Counted from the stretch's first letter, positions 18,431-28,364 are shown. The stretch is DNA of 64,000 nucleotides from UBA6522 sp965262365 (GCA_965262365.1 OZ253541.1:2294001-2358000); one strand, 5' to 3'. Notes: generated by a model not told the origin, from the sequence alone. Program-made: numbers and translations.

Positions 18431-21400
18431 CGCCCACCGTGATCGTGAAGGTGTCCTCGGCCGACTCGCTGTCGTCGCTCGCGGTCACTGTTACGCTCAG
18501 CGCGCCGGCATCGCCCGGCCCGGGCGTGCCCGAAAACGTCCGCGTGCCGGGCGTGAACGTCAGCCAGGAAGGCAGCGCGTTGCCGTTGTCCAGTGCGGCG
18601 GTGTACGTGAGCATGTCTCCATCGATGTCGCGGAACGTGTTCGCCGGGAACGGGTAGCTGAATGCCGTGCCCTCCGTCGCCGTCTGGTCCGGAATTTCGT
18701 TCCGCACCGTCGGCGCGTCGTTCACCGCCGTCACGTCGATCGTCATGGTGTACGCCGCGGCGCTGTCGTTGTCGCCGTCGCTCACCTTGAACCCAAAGGT
18801 CGCATACGGGTCGCCGCTGGCGTTCGCCGCCGGCGTGAACTCGAGCTTGTTCGCATCGATGTCGGCTTTCGCGATGACCTGGTTCAACGTGACGTCGGTA
18901 CTGTCCAGCGTCAGCGAGCCCGCCGTCTCCAGCGTCGTCGCTTTTACGCCGGCCAGCGAGTCGCCGTTGTCGGTGTCGGAGAAGTTGAATTCGGTCGCGG
19001 CAAAGGTGTGGGTGATGTCCTCGTCGATCGTGACCGTGTTGTCGGCGGCCGTGGGGGCGGCGTTGCTCGGCGGCGCTACCGGCGTTACGCCGATCTGGTT
19101 CGAGGCGGCGCCTTCGCCCACTATGTTCGCCGCTCGCACCTCCAAAGTGTAGGCCGTGTCGTTGGTCAGGTTGATCACCGTGTGGCTGGTTCCCGCGCCG
19201 CCTGTGTCGGTCCAGTTGTCCGCCATTGTGCAGCTTGCGCCGGTACAGTAGCGGTATTCGTAGCGCGTGATCGCCGCGCCGCCGTCGTTCCCCGGCGCCA
19301 TCCAGTTCAATGTCGCCTGCCCGTCCCCCGCCGTCGCTCTCAGACTCGTCGGCGCGCCCGGCGCCACCGCCGACGCCGATGCCACGTTGATGGTCATGGT
19401 GTAGGCGGAGGCGCTATCGGCTCTGCCGTCGTTAACCGTGAACGTGAAGCTGGCGAAAGCGGCGCCGCTTGCGTTCGCGGGCGGGGTGTAGACGAAAGCG
19501 CCGATGCTGGCCGCCGGAATGACCGTGTTTGAGGTGATCGCGCGCGACGACAGCAAGAGAAAACCCTTGCCGGAAGCCGGCAACGTGACGATCTTCACGC
19601 TCGACAGCGTGTCGCCCGGGTCGTCGTCGGCGAAGTTGAACTCCGACGCGGAGAACGTGTAGCCCAAGCCCCCCGCCGCCGTCACGCTGCCGTCGTCGGC
19701 CGTCGGCGCGCTGTTCGACGCGGCGCGCACCGTGATCGTGAAGGTGTCCTCGGCCGACTCGCTGTCGTCGCTCGCGGTCACCTTTACGCTCAGCGGCCCG
19801 GTGTCGCCCGGCCCGGGCGTGCCCGAAAACGTCCGCGTGCCGGCCGTGAACGTCAGCCAGGAAGGCAGCGTACCGCCGTCGTTCAGTGCGGCGGCGTAGG
19901 TGAGCGTGTCCCCGTCGACGTCGCTGAACGCGTCCGCCGGGACCTGGTAGCTGAACGCCGTGCCCGCCGTCGCCGGCCGGTCCGGAATCCCGTTCGCCAC
20001 CGTCGGCGCGTCGTTCGCCGCGGTCACGTCGATCGTCATGGTGTAGGCCGCGGCGCTGTCGTTGTCGCCGTCGTTGACCCGGAACGTGAAACTGGCGATA
20101 GCGGAGCCGTTTGCGTTCGCGGGCGGGGCGTAGGCCAGCTTGTCCTGGTCGATCTGCGCCTTCGTCACCGTCTTCGGCACGTCGTTCGCGACGATCGCCG
20201 TGCCGTCCACCGCCAGCGTCCCCGACCCCGGCAGCGTCTCGATCTTCACGCTCGCAAGCGTGTCGCCGTTATCCGCGTCCGAGAAGTTGAACTCCGACGC
20301 GGCGAACGCGTGGGCCGTGTCCTCCGCCGTCGTCACCGTGTTGCCCGAGGCCGTCGGGGCGGCGTTCGGCGCGTCGTCCGGCGCCGTGCGAGGGTAGATG
20401 GCGAACAAGAACTGGACCTCCCCGCCTCTGCCGTCGCTCACGAACACATAAAAATCCCGTCTTTCGAGCGCTAAAAGCCCCCCAGGTAGCGTGCCCGAAA
20501 ACGTCCGCGTGTCGGCGTCGAAACGGATCCAGTCGGGCAGCTCCGTGATCCCCTCGGAGCCCGTCCCCGTCGCGCGGTAGGTGAGCGGGTCCCCGTCGAC
20601 GTCGCTGACCGTGTCCGCCGGCAACTGGTAGCTGAACGCCCCGGCCGCCGTCGCCGACGCGTAATAGGAATGGCGGCCACGGAATTCGTTATCGGAGTAG
20701 CGAATTTCAAACGTCGGCGCGTCGTTCACCTCCGTCACGTCGATGCGCATCGTGTAGTCCGACGCGCTGTCCGCCTTCCCGTCGTTGACCTTGAACTCGA
20801 ACGAGGCGTAGCCCGTGCCGTTGGCGTTGGCCGGCGGGATGTAGGTCAGCTCGCCTGCATCCAGGTCCGCCTTGCTCACCGTCTTCGGCAGGTCGCCCGA
20901 CACGACCGTCGTGCCGTCCACCGCCAGCGTCCCCAACCCCGGCAGCGTCTCGATCTTCACGCTCGCAAGCGTGTCGTTGTCCGTGTCGACGAAGTTGAAC
21001 TCCGACGCGGCGAACGCGTGGGCCGTGTCCTCCTCCGTCGTCACGCGGCCGTTGCCGGCCGTCGGCGCCGCGTTCGGCACGGTCCCCACCGTGATCGCGA
21101 AGGTGTCGTGCGCCGAGCCGCCGCCGGCGTCGCTGGCCGTCACCTTCACGCTCAGCGCCCCGGTGTCGCCCGCCACGGGCGTGCCCGAAAACGTCCGCGT
21201 GCCGGCGGCGAAGCCGAGCCAGGAAGGCAGCGCGGCGCCGTCGTCCAGCGCCGCGGCGTAGGTGAGCGGGTCCCCGTCCGCGTCGGCGAACGCGGTCTCC
21301 GGGAACTGGAAGCTGAACGCCGTGCCCACCGTCGCCGAATTGTCCGGGATCGAACTCGCCACCGTCGGCGCGTCATTCACCGCCGTCACGTCGATACTCA

Positions 21401-24400
21401 TCGTGTAGGCCGCCGCGCTGTCGGCCACTCCGTCGTTGACCTTGAACTCGAACGAGGCGTAGCCCGTGCCGTTGGCATCCGCCGGCGGGGTGTAGGTCAG
21501 CTTGCGCCGGTCGATCTGCGCCCTCGTCACCGTCTTCGGCCGCTCGCCCGACCCGATCGCCGTGCCGTCCACCGCCAGCGTCCCCAACCCCGGCAGCGTC
21601 ACGATCTTGACGCTCTCAAGCTCATCGCCCTGGTCCGTGTCGGCGAAGCGGAACTCCGAGGCGGCGAACGCGTGGGCCGTGTCCTCGTTCGTGACCACCG
21701 TGGCCTTGCCGGCCGTCGGCGCCGTGGTGTCGTTGTCGTTGACCGTCACCGTCACCGCCTGCGCGGTCTTCCAGGTCGAAGTGGTGAAGGTCAGCGTCGC
21801 CGGCGCCACCGTCGCCGCGCCGATGTCGCCGCTGGCGACCGAGACGGTGACGGCGCCGCTGGGCCGCGCCGTCAGGCCCACTTTGTAGCGCGCGCTGCCG
21901 CTCTCGTCGAGCACGGGCGCCGGCGCGGAGAACCGCAGCCCGGGCACCGCGTCGATTCTCAGCTCGGCCGAATCGCCGCCGATGAGGGTGAACCCCGGTC
22001 CGGTCCACCGATAGGAGAAATCGCTGCCGAATGCTCTGACATCGGCCGTACTGAAAAGCCTCGAAAAGCTGCCGACCTTCAGCAGCAATTCCCGATCCGC
22101 GCCATTCGCCAGCCGCTTGTCCAGAACGAATTCGAATCTAGTGTGTGCGCTGTCGCCGGCGTCGATACTGGAGATGCTGGCGACCGTGTAGCTTGTCCCC
22201 TCGTAGCTGAAGCCGTCGTCCGTCAGAACTGCTGCGCTGTCGCATCGTTTGCTGTCTTGCATGCTTTGCCCGCGGCGGCAGCCCCCCTCGGTCGAGTCCA
22301 GATCCACGGCGTTCAGGGTCGCCCCCCAGATCTCGCTGCGGCTCGACACCGTCGCGATCGTGCTGGACCGACTCACCACGATATCGAACGTGTCCTCCGC
22401 CGACGAACCGCTGTCCGACGCCGTCAACTTCACGCTTACCGTCCCAGCGTCGCGCGCCCAGGGCGTGCCCCAAAACTGCAGCAGCAGCGGTTCGTGGTCG
22501 AACCCAAGCCAGGCGGGCAGCGCGTTGCCGTCGTCCTGCTCGGCGACGTAGGTCAGCGTGTCCCCGTCCACGTCGCTGAACGTGTTCGCCGGCAACCGGT
22601 AGCGGAACGCCGTGCCCGGCCTCGCCGCCTGGTCCGGAATCCCGTTCGCCACCGTCGGCGCGTCGTTCGCCGCGGTCACGTCGATCGTCATGGTGTAGGC
22701 CGCGGCGCTGTCGTTGTCCCCGTCGCTCACCCGGAACGTGAACGTCGCGTACGTCATGCCGTTGGCGTTGGCCGGCGGGGTGTAGGCCAGATTGTTCCGG
22801 TCGATCTCCGCCTTCGTCACCGTCTTGGGCAGGTCGTTCGCGACGATCGCCGTGCCGTCCACCGCCAGCGCGCCCGCCCCCGACCCCGGCAGCGTCTCGA
22901 TCTTCACGCTCGCAAGCGCGTCGCCCGGGTCCGCGTCGGCGAAGTTGAACTCCGACGCGGAGAACGTGTGGGCCGTGTCCTCCTCCGTCGTCACACTGGC
23001 GTCCTCGGCCGTCGGCGCCCTGTTCGGCGTCACGTCGATGCTCATCGTGTAGGCCGACGCGCTGTCCGCCTCCCCGTCGTTGACCCTGAAACTGAACGAG
23101 GCGTAGCCCTCGCCGATGGCATCCGCCGGCGGGGCGTAGGTCAGCTTGTCTGCATCCAGGTCCGCCTTGCTCACCGTCTTCGGCACGTCGCCCGACACGA
23201 CCGTCGTGCCGTCCACCGCCAACGTCCCCAACCCCGGCAGCGTCTCGATCTTCACGCTCGCAAGCGCGTCGCCCCTGTCCGTGTCGGCGAAGTTGAAGTC
23301 GCCCGCCGCGAACGCGTACGCGGTGTCCTTCACCGTCGTCACGCTGCCGTCGGCGGCCGTCGGCGCGTCGTTCACCGCACTCACGGCGATGCGCATCGTG
23401 TTGTGATTCCCGGTGTAGGCCGACGCGCTGTCCGCCTCCCCGTCGTTGACCCTGAACCAGAACCACGCGTAGCGCGTGCCGTTGGCATCCGCCGGCGGGG
23501 TGAAGATCAGCTTGCCCGCATCCAGGTCCGCCCTGCTCACCGTCTTCGGCAGGTCGTTCGCGACGATCGTCGTGCCGTCCACCGCCAGCGTCCCCACGGC
23601 GTTGCCCGACAGGTTGCCCGACAGCCTGTCGATCTTGATGCTCGCAAGCGCGTCGCCCGCGTCCGCGTCGGCGAAGTTGAACTCCGACGCGGAGAACGTG
23701 TGGGCCGTGTCCTCCTCCGTCGTCACGCTGGCGTCCTCGGCCGTCGGCGCGCTGTTCGACGCCTCGCCCACCGTGATCGTGAACGTGTCCTCGGCCGACT
23801 CGCTGGCGTCGCTCGCGGTCACCTTCACGCTCAGCGGCCCGGTGTCGCCCGACCCGGGCGTGCCCGAAAACGTTCGCGTCGCGACCGTGAACGTCAGCCA
23901 GGCAGGCAGCACGGCGCCGCCGTCCTGCGCCGCGGCGTAGTCGAGCGCGTCCCCGTCGACGTCGCTGAACGCGGTCTCCGGGAACTGGTAACTGAACGCC
24001 GTGCTCGCCGTCGCCGACCGGTCCGGGATCGGATTCGCCACCGTCGGCGCGTCGTTCACCGCACTCACGGCGATGCGCATCGTGTTGTGCAACCCGATGT
24101 TGACCGGCCCGCTGTCCGCCTTCCCGTCGTTGACCCTGAACCAGAACCACGCGTAGCGCGTGCCGTTGGCATCCGCCGGCGGGGTGAAGATCAGCTTGCC
24201 CGCATCCAGGTCCGCCCTGCTCACCGTCTTCGGCAGGTCGCCCGACACGATCGCCGCGCCGTCCACCGCCAGCGTCCCCACGGCGTTGCCCGACAGGTTG
24301 CCCGACAGCCTGTCGATCTTGATGCTCGCAAGCGCGTCGCTCGGGTTCGCGTCGGCGAAGTTGAACTCCGACGCGGAGAACGTGTGGGCCGTGTCCTCCT

Positions 24401-25931
24401 CCGTCGTCACGCTGCCGTCCTCGGCCGTCGGCGCGCTGTTCGGCGCCTCGCCCACCGTGATCGTGAACGTGTCCTCGGCCGACTCGCTGGCGTCGCTCGC
24501 GGTCACCTTCACGCTCAGCGCCCCGGTGTCGCCCGCCCCGGGCGTGCCCGAAAACGTCCGCGTCGCGGACGTGAACGTCAGCCAGGCAGGCAGCGCGGCG
24601 CCGCCGTCCTGCACGGCGGCGTAGTTGAGCATGTCCCCTTCGACGTCGCTGAACGCGGTCTCCGGGAACTGGTAACTGAACGCCGTGACCGGCGGCGCCC
24701 ACTGGTCCGGGATCGGATTCGCCACCGTCGGCGCGTCGTTCACCGCCGTCACGTTGACGGTCATCGCGTAGTCCGACGCGCTGTCCGCACCCCCGTCGTT
24801 GACCCTGAACCTGAACGAGGCGTAGCCCATGCCGTTGGCGTTCGCCGGTGGGGCGTAGATCAGCTTGTCTGCGCCCAGTTCCGCCTTGCTCACCGTCTTC
24901 GGCAGGTCGCCCGACGCGACCGTCGTGCCGTCCACCGCCAGCGTCCCCGACCCCGGCAGCGTCTCGATCTTCACGCTCTCAAGCTCATCGCCCGCGTCCG
25001 TGTCGACGAAATTGAACTCGCCCGCGGCGAACGTGTGGGCCGTGTCCTCCTCCGTCGTCACGCTGCCGTCGGCGGCCGTCGGCACACTGTTGCCGGTGTC
25101 GGTGACCGTCGCCGTCACCGTGCCCGACTCGTTGACGAGGCCGCCGCCCGACGCGCCGTGCGTGATCGTCACCCGCTCGTGTGCCCCGTCCGCGTCGTCC
25201 ACGCCCGTCACCGTCACCGTCTGCGCGGTGCTCCAGTCCGAGGCGGTGAAGCTCAGCGTCGCCGGCGCCACCGTCGCCGCGCCGGTGTCGCCGCTGGCGA
25301 CCGCGACGGTGACGGTGCCGCTCGGCTCGTGCTGCAGACTCACGTCGTAGCTCGTCGTGCCGCCCTCGTCGAGCGCCACCGACGACGTGGAGAACACCAG
25401 CGCCGACGCCACCTCGATCCTCAGCGTGACCGAATCGCCGACCGTGAAGAACAATTCCGGATCGCCAAACTCATAGGAGTAATTGCCCCCGAAGTCACCG
25501 CCACTGGCCGTGCTGAAGAGCCTTGAAAAGCTGCCGAACTTCAGCAGCAACTTCCGGTCCGCGCCAGCCGCCAGTTGCTTGTCCAGATCGAAAAAAAACC
25601 GGCCGGTGCCATTGCCATGCGAGACCGAATCGATGAGGGCGACCGTATAGTTCGTCCCGTCGTAGGTGAAGCCGTCGTCGCTCAGAGTGCTTGCGGTGTC
25701 GCACCGGCGGTGCCGGTTCTGAGAGCCGGTGATTCCGCTTTCGCAGCCCACCCCGGTGTTGGTCCCCTGTGGGTTCAGGGTCGCCGACCAGATCTCCTGT
25801 GCGCGGGCCGGCCCGGCGCACGCCGCCAAGGCGCACGCCGCCAGGCCGAGCACCAGGAGCCCCCGCCTGACCGCCCCCCAATGGCATTCACTTTCAGGAA
25901 ATATGTCTGCCGTTTTCCGGCTTCCGCGCAA
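18420..25931 (-). CDS. Giant cadherin-like repeat protein, N-terminal half of the split autotransporter
   Basis: The protein has 2503 aa. A signal peptide (GLLVLGLAACALAACAG, cleavage near ARAQ) precedes a module of about 125 residues (EIWSATLNPQGTN to VGDSVTLRIE) that recurs once near the middle (EIWGATLNAVD). The rest alternates about ten cadherin-like units (NSAPTAEDGSVTTEEDTAHT) with about seven He_PIG-like units (NDAPTVANPIPDQ ... TFSGTPG) and one fibronectin III unit. The frame ends abruptly at FTITVGERR, within a repeat. It has no outer-membrane anchor, which fits its being the front part of the downstream gene. The IS to its right has removed the native start; translation would now have to begin in IS sequence (for example TTG at 25931). 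Confidence 0.85.
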   Translation of the reverse strand: MRGSRKTADIFPESECHWGAVRRGLLVLGLAACALAACAGPARAQEIWSATLNPQGTNTGVGCESGITGSQNRHRRCDTASTLSDDGFTYDGTNYTVALIDSVSHGNGTGRFFFDLDKQLAAGADRKLLLKFGSFSRLFSTASGGDFGGNYSYEFGDPELFFTVGDSVTLRIEVASALVFSTSSVALDEGGTTSYDVSLQHEPSGTVTVAVASGDTGAATVAPATLSFTASDWSTAQTVTVTGVDDADGAHERVTITHGASGGGLVNESGTVTATVTDTGNSVPTAADGSVTTEEDTAHTFAAGEFNFVDTDAGDELESVKIETLPGSGTLAVDGTTVASGDLPKTVSKAELGADKLIYAPPANANGMGYASFRFRVNDGGADSASDYAMTVNVTAVNDAPTVANPIPDQWAPPVTAFSYQFPETAFSDVEGDMLNYAAVQDGGAALPAWLTFTSATRTFSGTPGAGDTGALSVKVTASDASESAEDTFTITVGEAPNSAPTAEDGSVTTEEDTAHTFSASEFNFADANPSDALASIKIDRLSGNLSGNAVGTLAVDGAAIVSGDLPKTVSRADLDAGKLIFTPPADANGTRYAWFWFRVNDGKADSGPVNIGLHNTMRIAVSAVNDAPTVANPIPDRSATASTAFSYQFPETAFSDVDGDALDYAAAQDGGAVLPAWLTFTVATRTFSGTPGSGDTGPLSVKVTASDASESAEDTFTITVGEASNSAPTAEDASVTTEEDTAHTFSASEFNFADADAGDALASIKIDRLSGNLSGNAVGTLAVDGTTIVANDLPKTVSRADLDAGKLIFTPPADANGTRYAWFWFRVNDGEADSASAYTGNHNTMRIAVSAVNDAPTAADGSVTTVKDTAYAFAAGDFNFADTDRGDALASVKIETLPGLGTLAVDGTTVVSGDVPKTVSKADLDADKLTYAPPADAIGEGYASFSFRVNDGEADSASAYTMSIDVTPNRAPTAEDASVTTEEDTAHTFSASEFNFADADPGDALASVKIETLPGSGAGALAVDGTAIVANDLPKTVTKAEIDRNNLAYTPPANANGMTYATFTFRVSDGDNDSAAAYTMTIDVTAANDAPTVANGIPDQAARPGTAFRYRLPANTFSDVDGDTLTYVAEQDDGNALPAWLGFDHEPLLLQFWGTPWARDAGTVSVKLTASDSGSSAEDTFDIVVSRSSTIATVSSRSEIWGATLNAVDLDSTEGGCRRGQSMQDSKRCDSAAVLTDDGFSYEGTSYTVASISSIDAGDSAHTRFEFVLDKRLANGADRELLLKVGSFSRLFSTADVRAFGSDFSYRWTGPGFTLIGGDSAELRIDAVPGLRFSAPAPVLDESGSARYKVGLTARPSGAVTVSVASGDIGAATVAPATLTFTTSTWKTAQAVTVTVNDNDTTAPTAGKATVVTNEDTAHAFAASEFRFADTDQGDELESVKIVTLPGLGTLAVDGTAIGSGERPKTVTRAQIDRRKLTYTPPADANGTGYASFEFKVNDGVADSAAAYTMSIDVTAVNDAPTVASSIPDNSATVGTAFSFQFPETAFADADGDPLTYAAALDDGAALPSWLGFAAGTRTFSGTPVAGDTGALSVKVTASDAGGGSAHDTFAITVGTVPNAAPTAGNGRVTTEEDTAHAFAASEFNFVDTDNDTLASVKIETLPGLGTLAVDGTTVVSGDLPKTVSKADLDAGELTYIPPANANGTGYASFEFKVNDGKADSASDYTMRIDVTEVNDAPTFEIRYSDNEFRGRHSYYASATAAGAFSYQLPADTVSDVDGDPLTYRATGTGSEGITELPDWIRFDADTRTFSGTLPGGLLALERRDFYVFVSDGRGGEVQFLFAIYPRTAPDDAPNAAPTASGNTVTTAEDTAHAFAASEFNFSDADNGDTLASVKIETLPGSGTLAVDGTAIVANDVPKTVTKAQIDQDKLAYAPPANANGSAIASFTFRVNDGDNDSAAAYTMTIDVTAANDAPTVANGIPDRPATAGTAFSYQVPADAFSDVDGDTLTYAAALNDGGTLPSWLTFTAGTRTFSGTPGPGDTGPLSVKVTASDDSESAEDTFTITVRAASNSAPTADDGSVTAAGGLGYTFSASEFNFADDDPGDTLSSVKIVTLPASGKGFLLLSSRAITSNTVIPAASIGAFVYTPPANASGAAFASFTFTVNDGRADSASAYTMTINVASASAVAPGAPTSLRATAGDGQATLNWMAPGNDGGAAITRYEYRYCTGASCTMADNWTDTGGAGTSHTVINLTNDTAYTLEVRAANIVGEGAASNQIGVTPVAPPSNAAPTAADNTVTIDEDITHTFAATEFNFSDTDNGDSLAGVKATTLETAGSLTLDSTDVTLNQVIAKADIDANKLEFTPAANASGDPYATFGFKVSDGDNDSAAAYTMTIDVTAVNDAPTVRNEIPDQTATEGTAFSYPFPANTFRDIDGDMLTYTAALDNGNALPSWLTFTPGTRTFSGTPGPGDAGALSVTVTASDDSESAEDTFTITVGERR
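25880..25893 (+). repeat. Left terminal inverted repeat of the DruA-IS4 element
   Basis: The sequence AATGGCATTCACTT is repeated in inverse orientation at 28351-28364 with no mismatch. It abuts the codons for the adhesin signal peptide. Confidence 0.85.
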
Positions 25932-26045
25932 CGTGTTGAATCACTGGGTGAATAGGTCAGGTCCTGCGGTGGGAAAGAAAATGCTTATGTCGCTCGCGCC
26001 GTTGTGGCACGGTGTGCTCGAACCAGTCGGGCTGCAACGACGGCG

Positions 26046-28304
26046 ATGGACCCACGCATCGAGACCCTGGAATCAACGACGTTCTTCGGCAAGCGGCTGA
26101 CGCGCCGGCAGATCGCCGGCATCCAGGCGACGGTCGAGCGGTTTCCGGCCCTGAGCCGGCGTGAACTGGGCCACACGATCTGCGAGCATCTCGGCTGGTT
26201 CACGCCGAAGGGAGACGACCGGATTCAGCCCGGTCTTCGGCTGCTTGAGCAGCTTGAGGCGCTCGGCATCGTGTCGCTGCCGCCAACGCGCCAGGCGATG
26301 CAACGCGGCCCTCTCGGGAAGACGGTCTGGACGAGCCGCTCGGCGGCGGGTCCGGCGATCGAAGGTGGGCTGAAGCCATTGACGCCGCTGTCGCTTGAGG
26401 TGGTGACCGGCAAGGAGGCCATCGAGGAATGGAACGAGATCGTTGACCGGCATCATTACCTGGGCTACCGGCGCCCGTTCGGGCCCCACCTGCGCTATGT
26501 GATCCTCGATCGGCGGGGACGTCGACTCGGCTGTCTGCTGTTCGAGGCGTCGGCGTCGTCGGTACCGTGCCGCGATGAATGGATTGGATGGCAGGACCGG
26601 ACCTGGAAGAAACATCTCAACCGGGTGGTGTGCAACAGTCGGTTTTTGATTTTTCCGTGGGTGAAGGTCAACTGTCTGGCCTCCAAGGCGCTGTCGATGG
26701 CGGTGCGGCGCCTGGCCGATGACTGGCAGGCGCATCACGGCGTGCGCCCGGTGCTGGTGGAGACCTTCGTCGATCGGGCGCGGTTCGAGGCGACCTGCTA
26801 CCGTGCGGCCAACTGGCACGATATCGGCCTGACGCAGGGGCGCAAGGCGAGCGCCCAGGTCGAAGGCAAGACTCGCAAGAGCGTTTACGTGCGCCCGTTG
26901 GTGAGGCATTTCAAGGCGGTGCTGCTGAACGGTCCGCGGCCGGCTGTGCGCCGCCGCAAGGCGGCTGAGCCGCCGCGGTTGGCTCCCGACGGTTCTTTCG
27001 TGCAGGTGTGGGGCAACATTATCGACACGGCGGTCGCGGTCGCCCATGACCATGACCGTGTCTGGCAGCGGCGCCGGCGCGTGCTGAACACGTTGCTGAT
27101 CATGTTGTTCATCTTCCGGCTGGTGTTCTCGAAGGACCGCCAGGGCTATGCGATCACGCTGGGCGAGCTTTGGGATCAGTGTCGGGTGATGGGAGTGGAC
27201 TTGCCCCAGGCGGCGCCGGTCGCCGCTTCGGCGGTGTGCAAGGCCCGGGCCAAGCTGGACGAGGCGGTGTTCAAGACCCTTCATGCCCGGATCCTCGAAC
27301 GGGCCGGCCTGCCCGGCGCAGGCAAGCTCTGGAAAGGGCACGCGATCTTCGCTGTCGACGGCTCGAAGATGAACCTGCCGAGGCCGCTGGCCGGCGAAGG
27401 CTACCGCATACCCGCACCCCAGGTGCATTACCCGCAAGGCCTGGTGAGCTGCCTGTACCAGCTGCGCTCGAAAATCCCGATCGATTTTGACCTCCATGTG
27501 CATGAGAACGAGCGCGAAGCGGCGCTCGCGCATTTGCACGCCTTGTCCGATAACGACGTCGTGGTCTATGACCGCGGCTACTACTCCTGGGAGCTGCTTA
27601 ACGCCCATGTGGCGCGGGGCCTGGAGGCGGTGTTCAGGATCAGGAACAGGTCCGGCATCGCGTTCGACGCGTTCATCGCCAGCCGGCAGACGGAGGCCAT
27701 CGTCGAGGTTGTTCCCGGCAAGACATGCCAGCGGAAAATGCGCCGCAAACACCCCGGCGCCGTGTTCCCACCGCACCGCTTGCGCCTGGTGAAATATACC
27801 GCCGGGGGCACCGCCTTCGTGCTCGGGACCACGCTGCTCGACCGCAAGACCTATCCCGTCGAAGACCTCGCCGAACTCTATCGGGGACGCTGGGGTATCG
27901 AGGAACTTTACAAAATCTCCAAAAACCTGATGACCGTCCAGAACTTCCATGGCCAAAGCGGGCGCGGGGTCAAGCAGGAACTGTTCGCCCACTTCATCCT
28001 GATCACCCTGACCCGGCTGTTCTGCAACCGCAGCGAAGACCAACTCAACGCCGGCCGGCGCGATGACGGAAAGCCGGCGATGCAAGCCAACTTCAGGAAC
28101 AGCCTGATGGTGGTGGCGAGGAATATCGAGGGCCTGCTGCTTCAACAGGCGGCAACGCTCAGCGAAACCGTCACGCGTATTGTTGCGGGCATCGCCGCAT
28201 GCCGGCAGCGGGTGCGTCCGAACAGGTCATACGACCGGCACTCCAGAAAGCCGAGAGGAAAATGGCAATCGTGTAAGCCCGCCAAAGCCACCAGCCACAC
28301 GTAA
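26046..28304 (+). CDS. Transposase: DruA/DUF4338 domain fused to IS4-type DDE domain
   Basis: The protein has 752 aa from the ATG at 26046 (an upstream in-frame start at 26004 is less likely). Residues 1-300 are a DruA (DUF4338) domain: FPALSRRELGHTICEHLGW, WNEIVDRHHYLGYRRPFG, LNRVVCNSRFLIFPWVKV and VLVETFVDRARFEATCYRAA. Residues about 345-740 are an IS4-family DDE transposase with FAVDGSKMNLPRP (first Asp), VVYDRGYYSW (second Asp) and YRGRWGIEELYKISK (Glu and Y-R-K-like signature). DruA is otherwise known from the Druantia phage-defence system. Here the domain sits inside a transposase within terminal repeats, so a role in transposition is the simpler reading. No druB-E genes are near. Confidence 0.85.
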   Translation: MDPRIETLESTTFFGKRLTRRQIAGIQATVERFPALSRRELGHTICEHLGWFTPKGDDRIQPGLRLLEQLEALGIVSLPPTRQAMQRGPLGKTVWTSRSAAGPAIEGGLKPLTPLSLEVVTGKEAIEEWNEIVDRHHYLGYRRPFGPHLRYVILDRRGRRLGCLLFEASASSVPCRDEWIGWQDRTWKKHLNRVVCNSRFLIFPWVKVNCLASKALSMAVRRLADDWQAHHGVRPVLVETFVDRARFEATCYRAANWHDIGLTQGRKASAQVEGKTRKSVYVRPLVRHFKAVLLNGPRPAVRRRKAAEPPRLAPDGSFVQVWGNIIDTAVAVAHDHDRVWQRRRRVLNTLLIMLFIFRLVFSKDRQGYAITLGELWDQCRVMGVDLPQAAPVAASAVCKARAKLDEAVFKTLHARILERAGLPGAGKLWKGHAIFAVDGSKMNLPRPLAGEGYRIPAPQVHYPQGLVSCLYQLRSKIPIDFDLHVHENEREAALAHLHALSDNDVVVYDRGYYSWELLNAHVARGLEAVFRIRNRSGIAFDAFIASRQTEAIVEVVPGKTCQRKMRRKHPGAVFPPHRLRLVKYTAGGTAFVLGTTLLDRKTYPVEDLAELYRGRWGIEELYKISKNLMTVQNFHGQSGRGVKQELFAHFILITLTRLFCNRSEDQLNAGRRDDGKPAMQANFRNSLMVVARNIEGLLLQQAATLSETVTRIVAGIAACRQRVRPNRSYDRHSRKPRGKWQSCKPAKATSHT

Positions 28305-28364
28305 TCACCTGCGGATACCCGAATTTTCCGGAGTCCGGGGCCGGCTCGTTAAGTGAATGCCATT

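Larger units (their letters stand above)
25880..28364 (+). mobile_element. Insertion sequence with DruA-IS4 fusion transposase
   Basis: The element is 2485 bp, bounded by 14-bp perfect inverted repeats: AATGGCATTCACTT at 25880-25893 and its reverse complement at 28351-28364. It carries one gene filling most of its length. Left flank: the signal-peptide codons of the giant adhesin. Right flank: a different transposase gene cut in mid-codon. The flanks are not two halves of one gene and I see no matching target duplication (ACCGCCCCCC left, AGGCCGCCCC right). This suggests a deletion or recombination next to the element after insertion. Confidence 0.82.

Noticed and set aside
20670..25526. 1618-codon open frame on the plus strand
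   Set aside because: It is antisense to the adhesin repeats; the product is low-complexity Arg/His/Val repeats. It is a by-product of GC-rich repetitive coding on the other strand.
26073..28145. 690-codon minus-strand frame
   Set aside because: It is antisense to the DruA-IS4 transposase, which has clear domain motifs.
26046..28304. Druantia defence system
   Set aside because: Only a DruA-like domain is present, fused to a transposase inside terminal repeats. No druB, druC, druD or druE gene is nearby.
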